Notes under the pieces: model-generated
The model's input: only the letters and a program-made list of their open reading frames with translations
Database searches by the model: none
What the model was told of the DNA's origin: nothing
Program-made: the position numbers and the translations under genes
Shown: piece after piece, positions 14,478 through 22,210 of the stretch
Position numbering within the stretch: the first letter of the stretch is position 1
Layout of the letters: each line of letters begins with the position of its first letter
NCBI RefSeq assembly: GCF_020103755.1
Contig: NZ_JAHSQD010000029.1
Coordinates: 1-33,907 of the forward strand
Reading direction: 5' to 3'
Length of the DNA: 33,907 bases
From: Streptomyces sp. LS1784
Lineage (GTDB): Bacteria > Actinomycetota > Actinomycetes > Streptomycetales > Streptomycetaceae

Positions 14478-14882
14478 GGTCACCACCCGTGTCCGAGGTG
14501 AGGGGGTGGCGCGGCCGGGCACCGGGCATCGTCCGGGACGCGCGGACCGACCCGGCCGGGCCGGCTGTCATGAACCGCGCACTCGGTGTGACGAGAATCG
14601 CCACTGTTGGACCATGTGTCAATAGCCGTGCGTGGACTCGGGTGCCGGCGCTCCCCGCGGCGGACCGGAGTCGGTGGCGCTCGTGGACCGTCCTCCATGG
14701 AGAGCTCCACCTGATCCGAAGTCACCACGCGGCGATCACTGCGGGCAGGACGGCCGACGTGGCAACTGCCGCCACGGCATCAGGGAGGCCCGCATGGCTG
14801 ACTGCTATCCGTACCGCATCGTGGCCAGGAGAGGGGGCGCGGCGCAGTGGCCGGGTCGAAGGCGGCGCAGCGGTGCCCGGTG
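14478..14882. other. 405-bp stretch without a recognisable gene
   Basis: It lies between the start of the M19-like gene and the end of the TetR gene. Short frames exist on both strands, but none has a good ribosome site or protein-like composition. It should hold the M19-like gene's promoter near 14500-14620; I see no clear -35/-10 pair. Confidence 0.6.
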
Positions 14883-15488
14883 TCAGCCGCTGTGGGCCCG
14901 GGTGTGCAGGTCCTTGCGGGCGGCGGCGAGTATCTGGTCGGAGAGGTCCGGGTCGGTGGTGGCGACCGCGCGGGCGAGGAGGAGGGCGCCGGCCATCTGG
15001 CTGAACAGGGCGAGCGCACGCTGCCAGGCGTCCTGTTCGTCGAGGCCGGTGGCTTCCTGGACGGCCCGGGCGAACAGGCGCATGTTGGCGGTCAGTCCGG
15101 CGGTGTAGTCGGCGCGGGCGTCGTCGTCGAATCGGGGGGCGTCGCCGAGGAATCCGGCGTTCGGGCAGCCGTGGTCGACGTCGGCGCGGTGCTCCGGGGA
15201 GAGGTACCAGTCGATCTGGCCGCCCACCGGGTCGTGGCCCCGCTGCCGTGAGTGCTCCAGGAGGGCGGTCAGGTTCTCCTCGCCCTTGGCCATGGACCGG
15301 GCGACGACCTCGTCGACCAGGGCCGCCTTGGAGGCGAAGTGGTTGTAGAAGCCACCGCGGGTCATGCCGGCGGCCGCCATCAGCTCGACCAGCCCGACGG
15401 CCTCGACGCCGCGTTCGCGGAACAGCGTCTCGGCGGCCTCGACGATCGCCGTGCGGTTCTGCGCCGCCTTCTCCCTGGACACCCCCAT
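14883..15488 (-). CDS. TetR-family repressor of the adjacent ene-reductase
   Basis: A 201-residue protein from ATG 15488 with a perfect AAGGAGGTG ribosome site. The N-terminal helix-turn-helix reads RTAIVEAAETLFRERG, AVGLVELMAAAGMTRGGFYNHF, ASKAALVDEVV. The C-terminal ligand domain contains DHGCPNAGFLGDAPR; a conserved-looking Cys in this position is common in TetR proteins that pair with Old Yellow Enzymes and could sense electrophiles (inference). It is divergent from the flavin oxidoreductase at 15607. Two palindromes with ATGTC-N4-GACAT fill the spacer, so it most likely represses both itself and its neighbour. Confidence 0.93.
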   Translation of the reverse strand: MGVSREKAAQNRTAIVEAAETLFRERGVEAVGLVELMAAAGMTRGGFYNHFASKAALVDEVVARSMAKGEENLTALLEHSRQRGHDPVGGQIDWYLSPEHRADVDHGCPNAGFLGDAPRFDDDARADYTAGLTANMRLFARAVQEATGLDEQDAWQRALALFSQMAGALLLARAVATTDPDLSDQILAAARKDLHTRAHSG

Positions 15489-15521
15489 GCGGGCACCTCC
15501 TTCGGCCTCCGAGCCTAGACG

Positions 15522-15535
15522 ATGTCGATTGACAT
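15522..15535. promoter_or_regulatory. TetR operator 1
   Basis: ATGTC-GATT-GACAT, a perfect 5-bp inverted repeat 34 bases from the tetR start. It overlaps the first TTGACA and abuts the -35 of the oxidoreductase promoter. It shares the ATGTC-N4-GACAT core with operator 2. Confidence 0.75.
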
Positions 15536-15563
15536 TGACAAAGAGCCGAGACGGGCATAGAAC
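15535..15563 (+). promoter_or_regulatory. Putative sigma-70-type promoter of the ene-reductase gene
   Basis: -35 TTGACA (15535-15540, perfect), 17-base spacer, -10 TAGAAC (15558-15563). Transcription would start near 15570, inside operator 2, which fits direct repression. Confidence 0.55.
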
Positions 15564-15581
15564 AATGTCAGTCGACATTGT
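15562..15581. promoter_or_regulatory. TetR operator 2
   Basis: ACAATGTC-AGTC-GACATTGT, a perfect 8-bp inverted repeat, 25 bases before the ATG at 15607. It is stronger than operator 1 and lies over the predicted transcription start. Confidence 0.82.
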
Positions 15582-15606
15582 GATGAGAGAAGGAAGGGGG
15601 ACCTCC

Positions 15607-16725
15607 ATGAACCTCGCGCCGTTGTTCACCCCGGTCCGCATGGGCGACCTGGAGTTGCCGAACAGGATCGCGATGGCCCCGCTGACCCGGATGCGCGCCG
15701 ACAACCCGGGCCACGTGCCGACCGACGTGCAGGCGGCGTACTACGCCCAGCGGGCCGCGGCGGGGGTGATCGTGGGGGAGGCCACCGCGGTCAGCCCGGA
15801 CGGCTTCGGCTGGCACGACACGCCCGGGCTGTGGAGCAGGGAACAGGTGGCCGGCTGGCGGCGCGTGACGGCGGCCGTGCACGGCGCGGGCGGCCGGATG
15901 ATCGCCCAGCTGTGGCACACCGGCTCCATCTCGCACCCGGACCTGCGCGCCGGGGCGCTACCGGTGTCCGCCTCGGCCGTCGACCCCGTGCAGCGCAGCG
16001 TCACCGCGGCGGGCCGGGTGCCGACGGTCACCCCGCGGGAGATGTCCCTGGCCGAGATCCGCCGGACCGTGGCCGACTACGCGCAGGCCGCCCGCAACGC
16101 GATCGCGGCGGGGTTCGACGGCGTGCAGATCCTGGCGAACTTCCTCTACCTGCCGGCGCAGTTCCTCAACGGGGCCACCAACCGGCGCACCGACGCCTAC
16201 GGCGGGTCGATCGAGAACCGGGCCCGCCTGACCCTGGAGATCGTCGACGCGGTCACCACCGCGGTCGGCCCGCAGCGCACCGGGATCAAGCTGAGCCCGA
16301 TGCACGAATCCGGTCCGTTCCAGGCCGACGACGAGACGCTGCCCGCGGCCGAGTACGTCGTCTCCCGGCTGACGGGCCTGTCCCACCTGCTGCTGATGGG
16401 CGCCCAGACCGACTTCACCGGAACCCCGTTGGCGGCGCTGTCCGGTGACGCGATGTTCGCCCACTTCCGCCCGCTGTTCGACGGGACGCTGATCGCCAAC
16501 ACCCGCATGACCGGCGAACGCGGCGCCCGCCTGATCGAGACCGGCCTGGCCGACGTCATCGCGTTCGGCCGCCCGTTCATCGCCAACCCCGACCTGCCGG
16601 CCCGCCTCGCCGCCGGCGCCCCGCTCGCGGAGATCGACTGGAGCACCGTCTACGCCGCCGGCCCGGCCGGGTACACCGACTACCCGGCCTTCGCCGCCCC
16701 CGCCCCGGCCCCCGTCCGGGGCTGA
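15607..16725 (+). CDS. Old Yellow Enzyme-family NAD(P)H:flavin oxidoreductase (alkene reductase)
   Basis: A 372-residue FMN enzyme, expected to reduce activated C=C bonds or act on electrophiles. ATG 15607 follows GGAAGGGGG. TIM-barrel landmarks: LFTPVRMGDLELPNRIAMAP with LTRMRA (FMN loop), IAQLWHTGSISHP, QFLNGATNRRTDAYGGSIENR, and IAFGRPFIANPDLP. The substrate-binding pair that is His-x-x-Asn or His-x-x-His in classical members sits in IHxAN; here the segment reads GVQILANFLYLPAQFL, with Leu176 and Phe179 at those places. I believe such variants form a subgroup in actinobacteria, but substrate polarisation must differ. It is divergently controlled with the TetR gene. Confidence 0.93.
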   Translation: MNLAPLFTPVRMGDLELPNRIAMAPLTRMRADNPGHVPTDVQAAYYAQRAAAGVIVGEATAVSPDGFGWHDTPGLWSREQVAGWRRVTAAVHGAGGRMIAQLWHTGSISHPDLRAGALPVSASAVDPVQRSVTAAGRVPTVTPREMSLAEIRRTVADYAQAARNAIAAGFDGVQILANFLYLPAQFLNGATNRRTDAYGGSIENRARLTLEIVDAVTTAVGPQRTGIKLSPMHESGPFQADDETLPAAEYVVSRLTGLSHLLLMGAQTDFTGTPLAALSGDAMFAHFRPLFDGTLIANTRMTGERGARLIETGLADVIAFGRPFIANPDLPARLAAGAPLAEIDWSTVYAAGPAGYTDYPAFAAPAPAPVRG

Positions 16726-16736
16726 CCGTCCCCGGA
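16715..16736 (+). terminator. Hairpin overlapping the ene-reductase stop
   Basis: TCCGGGG (16715-16721) pairs with CCCCGGA (16730-16736) around an eight-base loop holding the TGA. It is a plausible weak terminator without a T-tract. Confidence 0.4.
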
Positions 16737-16858
16737 GGGGAGGGCGTCGTGAATCCGACGCTCCGACCGGACCCCACCCTCGTGCTCGCGTGCCGCCTGG
16801 CCCCGTACGTCCGCCCGGTGGATGCGCGCCGCCGGGCCGTTGCGGGCGGTGCGGTGGC

Positions 16859-17164
16859 TCAGAGGCCGAAGCGGGCGCGGTGGGTGGAGGGGACCAGGTC
16901 GGCGTACTCGGGGTGCTTGGTGATCCAGCCGCGGATGAAGGGGCAGTAGGGCAGGACGGCGAGCTGCTGCTCGCGGGCCGCGTCCAGGGCGGCGCGGGCC
17001 AGCCGGCTGCCGAGTCCGCGGCCCTCGAAGCGGGGGTCGATCTCGGTGTGGATGAAGGCGATCTCGTTGCCGGAGCGGTGGTACTCGGCGAAGCCGGCGA
17101 GTTCGCCGTCGTCGTGGATCTCGAACCGGGACTTCGCGGTGTTGTCGGTGACGGACTGTTCCAT
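16859..17164 (-). CDS. Small GNAT-like N-acetyltransferase (YjdJ/COG2388 type)
   Basis: A 101-residue protein from ATG 17164 behind GAGGAGG. It is a minimal GNAT fold: KSRFEIHDDGELAGFAEYHR (first strands), IAFIHTEIDPRFEGRGLGSR with the acetyl-CoA loop GRGLGSRL, then a C-terminal CPFIRGWITKHPEY. This short form with a conserved Cys-Pro-Phe matches the human NATD1 / bacterial YjdJ group, whose substrate is not established. It stands alone, convergent with the ene-reductase. Its promoter region carries a TTGA-N4-TCAA palindrome. Confidence 0.88.
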   Translation of the reverse strand: MEQSVTDNTAKSRFEIHDDGELAGFAEYHRSGNEIAFIHTEIDPRFEGRGLGSRLARAALDAAREQQLAVLPYCPFIRGWITKHPEYADLVPSTHRARFGL

Positions 17165-17215
17165 GGTTCCTCCTCGGGTGCGGCTGATCGCCGGGGTCGG
17201 TGCCCTCGAAGCATA

Positions 17216-17229
17216 GTTGAAGAATCAAC
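17216..17229. promoter_or_regulatory. GTTGA-N4-TCAAC palindrome upstream of GNAT gene
   Basis: GTTGA-AGAA-TCAAC lies in an unusually AT-rich patch 52 bases before ATG 17164. On the minus strand a GCGACA / 17 bases / TATGCT promoter would overlap it. The TTGA...TCAA form is typical of MarR-family operators, but no MarR gene is in the window. Confidence 0.4.
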
Positions 17230-17262
17230 ATTTGTCGCGTGTCACGCCGCCGCGCGCGATGA

Positions 17263-17290
17263 CGGCCCGCCGCGGGCGAGCGGCGGGCCG
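17263..17290 (-). terminator. Terminator after the P450 gene
   Basis: CGGCCCGCCGC pairs perfectly with GCGGCGGGCCG (11-bp stem, six-base loop). It begins 26 bases after the P450 stop at 17317 on the minus strand, marking the end of the halogenase/ferredoxin/P450 side of the cluster. Confidence 0.65.
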
Positions 17291-17316
17291 AGGCACGTGC
17301 GGGAACAGGCTGCGGG

Positions 17317-18555
17317 CTACTGCCTGAGTCCGTCGAAGGCGATGCCCAGGTGCCGCGGCCCGCGCAGGACCGCGTTCTGGCGGTACGGCGGCGGGTCCTC
17401 GACCAGTCGCGGGTTGTCGAGCCTGCGGACCAGCTCGGTCAGGGCGATCTGGGCCTCCAGCCGGGCGAGGGGCGAGCCGAAGCAGTTGTGCACGCCGCTG
17501 CTGAATCCCAGATGCTGGTTGTCGGGCCGGTCGGGGATGAACCGGTCCGGGTCCGGGAAGCGCTCGGGGTCCCGGTTGCCGGAGGCGAGCACCAGCCAGA
17601 TCTGGGCGCCCTTGGGGATGGTGGTCCCCGCGATGTCGATGTCGGTCAGCGTGGTCTTCTGGGGCAGCAACTGCACGGGTGGTTCGAAGCGCAGCAGCTC
17701 CTCCACCAGCGGGACGACCAGGGCGTGGTCGTCCCGCAGCCGCTTCAGGACGTCGGGGTTGCGCAGCAGCGTGAGCATCCCGTTGGTGATGAGGTTGACC
17801 GTGGTCTCGTGGCCGGCGATCAGCAGCAGGACCGAGGTGCTGACCATCTCCACCAGCGACATCTCACTGTCCGGTCCGTGGCCCGCGGCCATCGCGGAGA
17901 GCATGTCGTCGCGGGGCGAGCGGCGGCGCTGCTCGATCAGGTCGGAGAGGAAGGCGGAGAGGTCGGTCCGGGCCTGCCGGACGGTCTGCAGCCGCGCCGC
18001 GCGTTCCTCGTCCGTGCCCTGGACGGGGTCGACGCTGGCGGCGATGGTGTCGGCCCAGGCGTGGAAGCGCGTCTCGTCCTCGCGGGGGATGCCGAGCAGT
18101 CGGCAGATCACCGTGACGGGGAAGGGGTAGGAGAAGTCGTCGACGAGGTCGATCTGCCCCCGGTCCCGGAATCCGTCGATCAGGCCGGACACGATCTCGC
18201 CGAGTTTGCCGCGCATCTCGTACACCCGGCGCGGGGTGTGCGGCGGCCCGAAGGGCCGCATCGCCAGCCGGCGCAGCCTGTCGTGCTCGGGTGGGTCGAG
18301 CCTGAGGAAGGCCGGCGGCAGGTTCGGGTCCTCCTCATGGCCGATGGACCGGGCCACCTCGGGGTTCAGGTTGCGCAGGTCGGAACTGAGCCGCGGGTCG
18401 TGGAGCAGGTTGTGGATCTCCCAGTACGTGCTGACCAGGTAGGGACCCGTCTCGTCCTGGACCACCGGGGTCTTGCGGAGCTCCGCGTACAGGGGGTACG
18501 GGTCGTGGCGGTTGGCGTAGTCGGTGATCTGGCGCAGGAGCGCGACCGACGTCAT
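17317..18555 (-). CDS. Cytochrome P450
   Basis: A 412-residue bacterial class I P450 (soluble, no membrane anchor) from ATG 18555 with AAGGA upstream. Key motifs: I-helix AGHETT for oxygen activation, K-helix EELLR (ExxR), and heme loop FSSGVHNCFGSPLAR with Cys358 as iron ligand. The heme loop has SS/N where GH/F is more usual (FGHGIHFCLG), still within the family pattern. The gene begins 18 bases after the ferredoxin reductase stop, and that reductase overlaps the ferredoxin gene. The operon therefore supplies its own electron chain. Given the neighbouring NRPS, the likely role is hydroxylation or oxidative coupling of the peptide or an amino-acid precursor. The substrate cannot be read from sequence. 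Confidence 0.95.
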   Translation of the reverse strand: MTSVALLRQITDYANRHDPYPLYAELRKTPVVQDETGPYLVSTYWEIHNLLHDPRLSSDLRNLNPEVARSIGHEEDPNLPPAFLRLDPPEHDRLRRLAMRPFGPPHTPRRVYEMRGKLGEIVSGLIDGFRDRGQIDLVDDFSYPFPVTVICRLLGIPREDETRFHAWADTIAASVDPVQGTDEERAARLQTVRQARTDLSAFLSDLIEQRRRSPRDDMLSAMAAGHGPDSEMSLVEMVSTSVLLLIAGHETTVNLITNGMLTLLRNPDVLKRLRDDHALVVPLVEELLRFEPPVQLLPQKTTLTDIDIAGTTIPKGAQIWLVLASGNRDPERFPDPDRFIPDRPDNQHLGFSSGVHNCFGSPLARLEAQIALTELVRRLDNPRLVEDPPPYRQNAVLRGPRHLGIAFDGLRQ

Positions 18556-18573
18556 GGTGTGGGTCCTTCCGGG

Positions 18574-19977
18574 TCAGGCGCGGAGCGGGGTGAACGAGAT
18601 GCGCCGGTCGCTGGGCGAGTGGCCACTGAGGGTGACGGTGGGGCCGTGGCTGGGCAGCGAGGGATCGGGGAACCCGGCCGGTACCGGGTGCATTCCCTCG
18701 GGCCGTCGGTCGACGGTGGTGAACTCCGGCGGGAACGGCGCGGCCTGTTCGATCTGCCGCTGGTAGAAGTCCAGCCACTTCGCCTGGTCGAAGGTGACGG
18801 CGGCGATGACGCGGCCCTGGTGGCCGTAGGCCGCGGTGAAGCGGCGCTCGGAGAGGGAGCCCTGGGTGACGATGATCTCGTCGGCCATCGGCGGCACACC
18901 GACGGACTTGATGTTGACCCCGAACTGGGCCGACCAGAAGGACGGTGTCCAGACGTGCGGGCGGCGGTCCGCACTGGCGCTGATCATGTTGTGGGCGGCG
19001 ACCTCGGCGCCCGCGACCGCGTTGCCCCAGTGCTCCAGGGAGAGGAACTGGTAGCCGAAGAGCGCGTGCGGGGAACGGGCGACGTCCCCGGCGACGAAGA
19101 CGTCGTCGGTGACGATGCCCCGTACGTCGAAGGCCCGGCAGCCGGCGTCGCAGGCGATCCCGCGCGGGCCGGCCCCGAGGCCGGAGTCGGCGAGCCACTC
19201 GGTGTTGCGGGTCGCGCCCAGGCAGACGACCGCCACCTCGGCCTCGACGGTGCCGCCGTCCGACAGGTGCGCACACCGCAGGCGTCCGGCGGAGTCGCCT
19301 TCCAGGCCGGTCACGGTGATGCCGCAGCGCAGGTCGACACCGGCCTCCCGCTGCATGGCGGCGGCCACCTCGCCGACGACCCCGCCGAGCGCACCGACCA
19401 GCGGAGCCGCCCCGCGTTCCGCGACGGTGACGTCCAGGCCCCGCTCGCGGCAGGCGGAGGCGATCTCGGAGCCGGTGAACCCGGCCCCGATGACCAGCAC
19501 CCGGCGGGGGCCGGCGCTCAGCCGGTGGTGCAGCTGCGCGGCGTCGTCGCTGGTGCGCAGCACGAAGACGCCGTCGAGTTCGGCTTCCAGCTCGTGCGGC
19601 CAGGGGCGGGCGCGGACGCCGGTGGTGATCAGCAGCCGGTCGAAGTCCAGCTCGCTGCCATCCGCGAGGCGCACCCGGTTTGTCGCCAGGTCCAACCCGG
19701 TGGCCGCCACCCCGAGCCGCCACTGCGCGTCCACGGGCCGGCGCCGGGGCAGTGCCGTGTGGTCGGCGGGCACCCTGCCGAGCAGGACCTGCTTGGACAG
19801 CGGCGGCCGGTCGTACGGCTCGTGGGGCTCGTCGCCGACCATCGTCAGGGTGCCGGTGAAGCCCTCCTCGCGGAGCGTCTCGGCGGCCCGCAGGCCCGCC
19901 AGGGAGGCACCCACGATGACGATGTGGCCCTCACGCCTGAGCCTCTCCAGGGAACCGTCAAGCGACACCGGAAGCAC
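18574..19977 (-). CDS. NAD(P)H-dependent FAD ferredoxin reductase
   Basis: A 467-residue flavoprotein of the rubredoxin/ferredoxin reductase type that passes electrons from NAD(P)H to the adjacent ferredoxin. The GTG at 19977 lies inside the ferredoxin gene, overlapping it by 20 bases, so translation is probably coupled. Motifs in order: FAD-binding IVIVGASLAGLRAAETLREE, EPYDRPPLSK, second dinucleotide site RVLVIGAGFTGSEIA, and FAD-binding VFVAGDVARS; a reductase C-terminal domain follows. The length is a little over the usual 400-420 residues, from a longer C-terminal tail (ending SDRRISFTPLRA). It feeds the P450 just downstream. Confidence 0.94.
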   Translation of the reverse strand: MLPVSLDGSLERLRREGHIVIVGASLAGLRAAETLREEGFTGTLTMVGDEPHEPYDRPPLSKQVLLGRVPADHTALPRRRPVDAQWRLGVAATGLDLATNRVRLADGSELDFDRLLITTGVRARPWPHELEAELDGVFVLRTSDDAAQLHHRLSAGPRRVLVIGAGFTGSEIASACRERGLDVTVAERGAAPLVGALGGVVGEVAAAMQREAGVDLRCGITVTGLEGDSAGRLRCAHLSDGGTVEAEVAVVCLGATRNTEWLADSGLGAGPRGIACDAGCRAFDVRGIVTDDVFVAGDVARSPHALFGYQFLSLEHWGNAVAGAEVAAHNMISASADRRPHVWTPSFWSAQFGVNIKSVGVPPMADEIIVTQGSLSERRFTAAYGHQGRVIAAVTFDQAKWLDFYQRQIEQAAPFPPEFTTVDRRPEGMHPVPAGFPDPSLPSHGPTVTLSGHSPSDRRISFTPLRA

Positions 19978-20194
19978 CCGCCTTCTCCCCCGCCGGTACG
20001 CCGCCCGGGCCCTCCACGGTGATGGCCTTGACCGGGCAGGCCTCGGCCGCCCGCAGGACGGCCTGCCACTGCCGGTCGTCGGGCTGCGGGTCGAACATCA
20101 GCGCCTCGTCACCGTGCATGGTGAACACGTCCGGTGCCAGGAAGGCGCACTGCGCGTACCCCTGGCACCGGTTGAGATCAACGACAAGCCTCAT
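19958..20194 (-). CDS. P450-type single-cluster ferredoxin
   Basis: A 78-residue ferredoxin from ATG 20194, with GGAG seven bases upstream and GAGGAGG further up. It has cluster ligands Cys10 and Cys16 (RCQGYAQC) and Cys53 in ACPVKAI. The pattern is Cys-x2-X-x2-Cys...Cys-Pro with Tyr13 at the variable position, where Cys would give a 4Fe-4S cluster. With Tyr a 3Fe-4S cluster, or an atypical 4Fe-4S one, is expected, as known for actinobacterial P450 partners. It heads the ferredoxin-reductase-P450 operon and presumably hands electrons to that P450. Confidence 0.93.
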   Translation of the reverse strand: MRLVVDLNRCQGYAQCAFLAPDVFTMHGDEALMFDPQPDDRQWQAVLRAAEACPVKAITVEGPGGVPAGEKAGASGVA

Positions 20195-20602
20195 CAGGTC
20201 TCCGCCTCCTCGGGCTCTGCGGATGTCGTCGGGCCTGCTCGGGCTGCCCGGCTTTCTTCGGACCCGAGAGGCTCCCTTCGGACACGAGCCGCCCCCGGTC
20301 CACCATGGGAGAACCTCGGGAGCGGCGCATGCCCACCGGGCCAATGAGGTGAGTGCTCCCCGGCTGCTGCGCCGGGGGTCTGGGAGAGCCGTGCGTCCTG
20401 ATCGTGTTGCGCGTGGTGTGCGCCGGTCCAGCCCTGCCGGCAGCTTCACGGAGGGCGTTCGGCGAGCCGGATCGGATCCGGGTGGTGCCCGGGAGGAGGC
20501 GCCCGAGCCCGGCCCGGTGTTCACGCCACTCGTCACGCCGGGAACCTGTGCGCGAAGGCCGGTCGGCGGCCGGTACGGGATCGCCGCCGCCCTCGTGCCC
20601 CC
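20195..20602. other. 408-bp spacer between halogenase and ferredoxin genes
   Basis: No convincing gene on either strand. It holds the ferredoxin leader with its GAGGAGG sites and one strong hairpin (20358-20377), and probably the promoter of the ferredoxin-reductase-P450 operon. This suggests that the halogenase is not simply in the same transcript. Confidence 0.6.
20358..20377 (-). terminator. Hairpin downstream of the halogenase gene
   Basis: CCCCGGC-TGCTGC-GCCGGGG, a perfect 7-bp stem with a six-base loop, about 225 bases after the halogenase stop on the minus strand. Possible terminator without a T-tract. Confidence 0.4.
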
Positions 20603-22210
20603 TCAGCGGGGTGCGTGGAGGTGGCGGAGGTAGGCGCGGGTGGTGGGCAGGGTCTCCAGGAGGGTGCGCTGCTGGCGCTTGACCGCGACGAAGAGGGATT
20701 CGGCGCCGGCGACCGAGGCGGGGCGGTGGGCGAGGGCGGGGAGCGGGACGTCGGGGAGGACGCCCAGCCCGGCCAGGATGCAGTAGTAGCTGCCGTTCGT
20801 CCACGGGGAGCCGGGGGACGGTTCGAGGCCGTAGTACACGGACTCGTCCGTGCAGGGGCTGTCGAGGGGGAGGCCCGCGCGGTAGGCGTCCACCTTGTCC
20901 TGGACGCTCTGCGGCAGGGGGAGCCGCTTGGCGGCCCGCCAGAACGGGGTGTCCTCGCGCGGGGCGTGGTGGAAGTGCGCCTGGACGAAGTCGAGGGTGT
21001 CGTCGAACATCGTCCGGAACTCCCCGTTGAACCGGTCGATGAGGGCCGGGGCGTAGGAACGGTCCGGGAAGTGCCAGGTGAGCCGGCGCAGCGCCGTGGT
21101 GATGAAGTGGAGGCCGGTGGGCTCCAGGGGCTCCAGGAAACAGGCGGACGCCCCGATGCCGACGACGTTCTTCACCCAGGCGCGTTCGCTGCGGCCGACG
21201 CGCAGGCGGGTGTGGGTGCACGTGGTCGTGGCCGGGTCCAGGTCCCACAGGGCGAGGAGTTCGGCGGCGGCCCGCTCGCGGGTGGTGTGGCGGCTGGAAT
21301 GGACGTAGCCGGTGCTGAACCGGCCCGGCAGCGGGATCTTCCAGGTCCAGCCGGCCTCCATGGCGATGGCGGAGGTGTACGGCTCCACGCCGTGGACGTC
21401 GTCGTCGTGCGGGACGTCGGCGGTGACCACGCTGTCGCACGGCAGGTGGTCGGCCGCGGAGCGGAAGGGCTCCGCCATGGCCTCGCCGAGGAGCCGGCCG
21501 CGGGAGCCGGAGCAGTCGACGAAGAGGTCCGCCGCCAGCACCGAGCCGTTCGCGGTGTGCAGGGCCGTGACGAAGCCGTCGGAGCGCCGGGCGACGGAGG
21601 CGAGCTCGTCGGTGATCCGGGTGACGCCCAGTTCGGTGGTCGCGAAGCGGCGCAGGAAGGCCGTGAACAGACCGGTGTCGAGGTGCCAGGCGTAGCGGGT
21701 GGCGGTGCGGCCGTCGAGCCAGCGCGGGGCCTTCTTGGCGTCCATCAGCGGGGGTTCGCGGAAGCAGGCGTAGTCGAAGGGTTCGATGGTGTCGCCCTCG
21801 TAGGCGCGCTTGAACCAGTAGTGGGACAGCGGCGTCTGGTCGTAGTCGGGCAGCAGACCGAACGGGTGGTAGAAGTGGTCCGGCGCACGGTCGGGCAGGG
21901 AGCGGGCCCCGGGGGCACCGGGGCCGGCGGTGCGCCAGTTGACGAAGCGCACGGCCATCTGGAAGCTCGCGTCGCACTCGCGCATCCACTGTTCCTCGTT
22001 GATGCCGAGGAAGTCGAAGAACGTGCGCTGGAGGCTGGGAAGGGTGGCCACGCCCAGTGCCACGCGCGCGGTGGCCGAGTCTTCGAGGACCGTGATGTCG
22101 ACCGTGCCCTGCAGCGCCTTGCCGAGGTAGGCGGCAGTCATCCAGCCCGCTGTGTCGCCACCGAGGATGACGATGCTCCTGATGCGGCGGTCGGCGTAGC
22201 TTCGCGGCAT
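20603..22210 (-). CDS. Tryptophan-halogenase-family flavoprotein with altered active site
   Basis: A 535-residue protein from ATG 22210 (GAGGGG nine bases upstream); longer frames upstream are non-coding. Along its length it resembles flavin-dependent tryptophan halogenases (PrnA, RebH, KtzQ): FVNWRT, DHFYHPFGLLPDYDQTPLSHYW, YAWHLDTGLFTAFL, DLFVDCSGSRG, GWTWKIPLPGRFSTGYV, RVGRSERAWVKNVVGIG, and WTNGSYYCILAGLGVLP. Several hallmark residues differ: the FAD loop is GGDTAGW, not GGGTAGW; GVGEAT is ALGVAT; the catalytic lysine (Lys79 of PrnA) is Gln84 in DASFQMAVRF; and the EST halide-site motif is EPT (Glu363 kept, Ser changed to Pro364). I read these codons directly. It may be a non-halogenating flavoprotein or an inactive relic, yet the frame is intact. 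It is divergent from the small secreted-peptide gene. Confidence 0.9.
   Translation of the reverse strand: MPRSYADRRIRSIVILGGDTAGWMTAAYLGKALQGTVDITVLEDSATARVALGVATLPSLQRTFFDFLGINEEQWMRECDASFQMAVRFVNWRTAGPGAPGARSLPDRAPDHFYHPFGLLPDYDQTPLSHYWFKRAYEGDTIEPFDYACFREPPLMDAKKAPRWLDGRTATRYAWHLDTGLFTAFLRRFATTELGVTRITDELASVARRSDGFVTALHTANGSVLAADLFVDCSGSRGRLLGEAMAEPFRSAADHLPCDSVVTADVPHDDDVHGVEPYTSAIAMEAGWTWKIPLPGRFSTGYVHSSRHTTRERAAAELLALWDLDPATTTCTHTRLRVGRSERAWVKNVVGIGASACFLEPLEPTGLHFITTALRRLTWHFPDRSYAPALIDRFNGEFRTMFDDTLDFVQAHFHHAPREDTPFWRAAKRLPLPQSVQDKVDAYRAGLPLDSPCTDESVYYGLEPSPGSPWTNGSYYCILAGLGVLPDVPLPALAHRPASVAGAESLFVAVKRQQRTLLETLPTTRAYLRHLHAPR

Noticed and set aside
12477..14501. A 674-codon plus-strand frame opposite the M19-like gene
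   Set aside because: Antisense shadow; the minus-strand frame has signal peptide, catalytic motifs and F5/8C domain.
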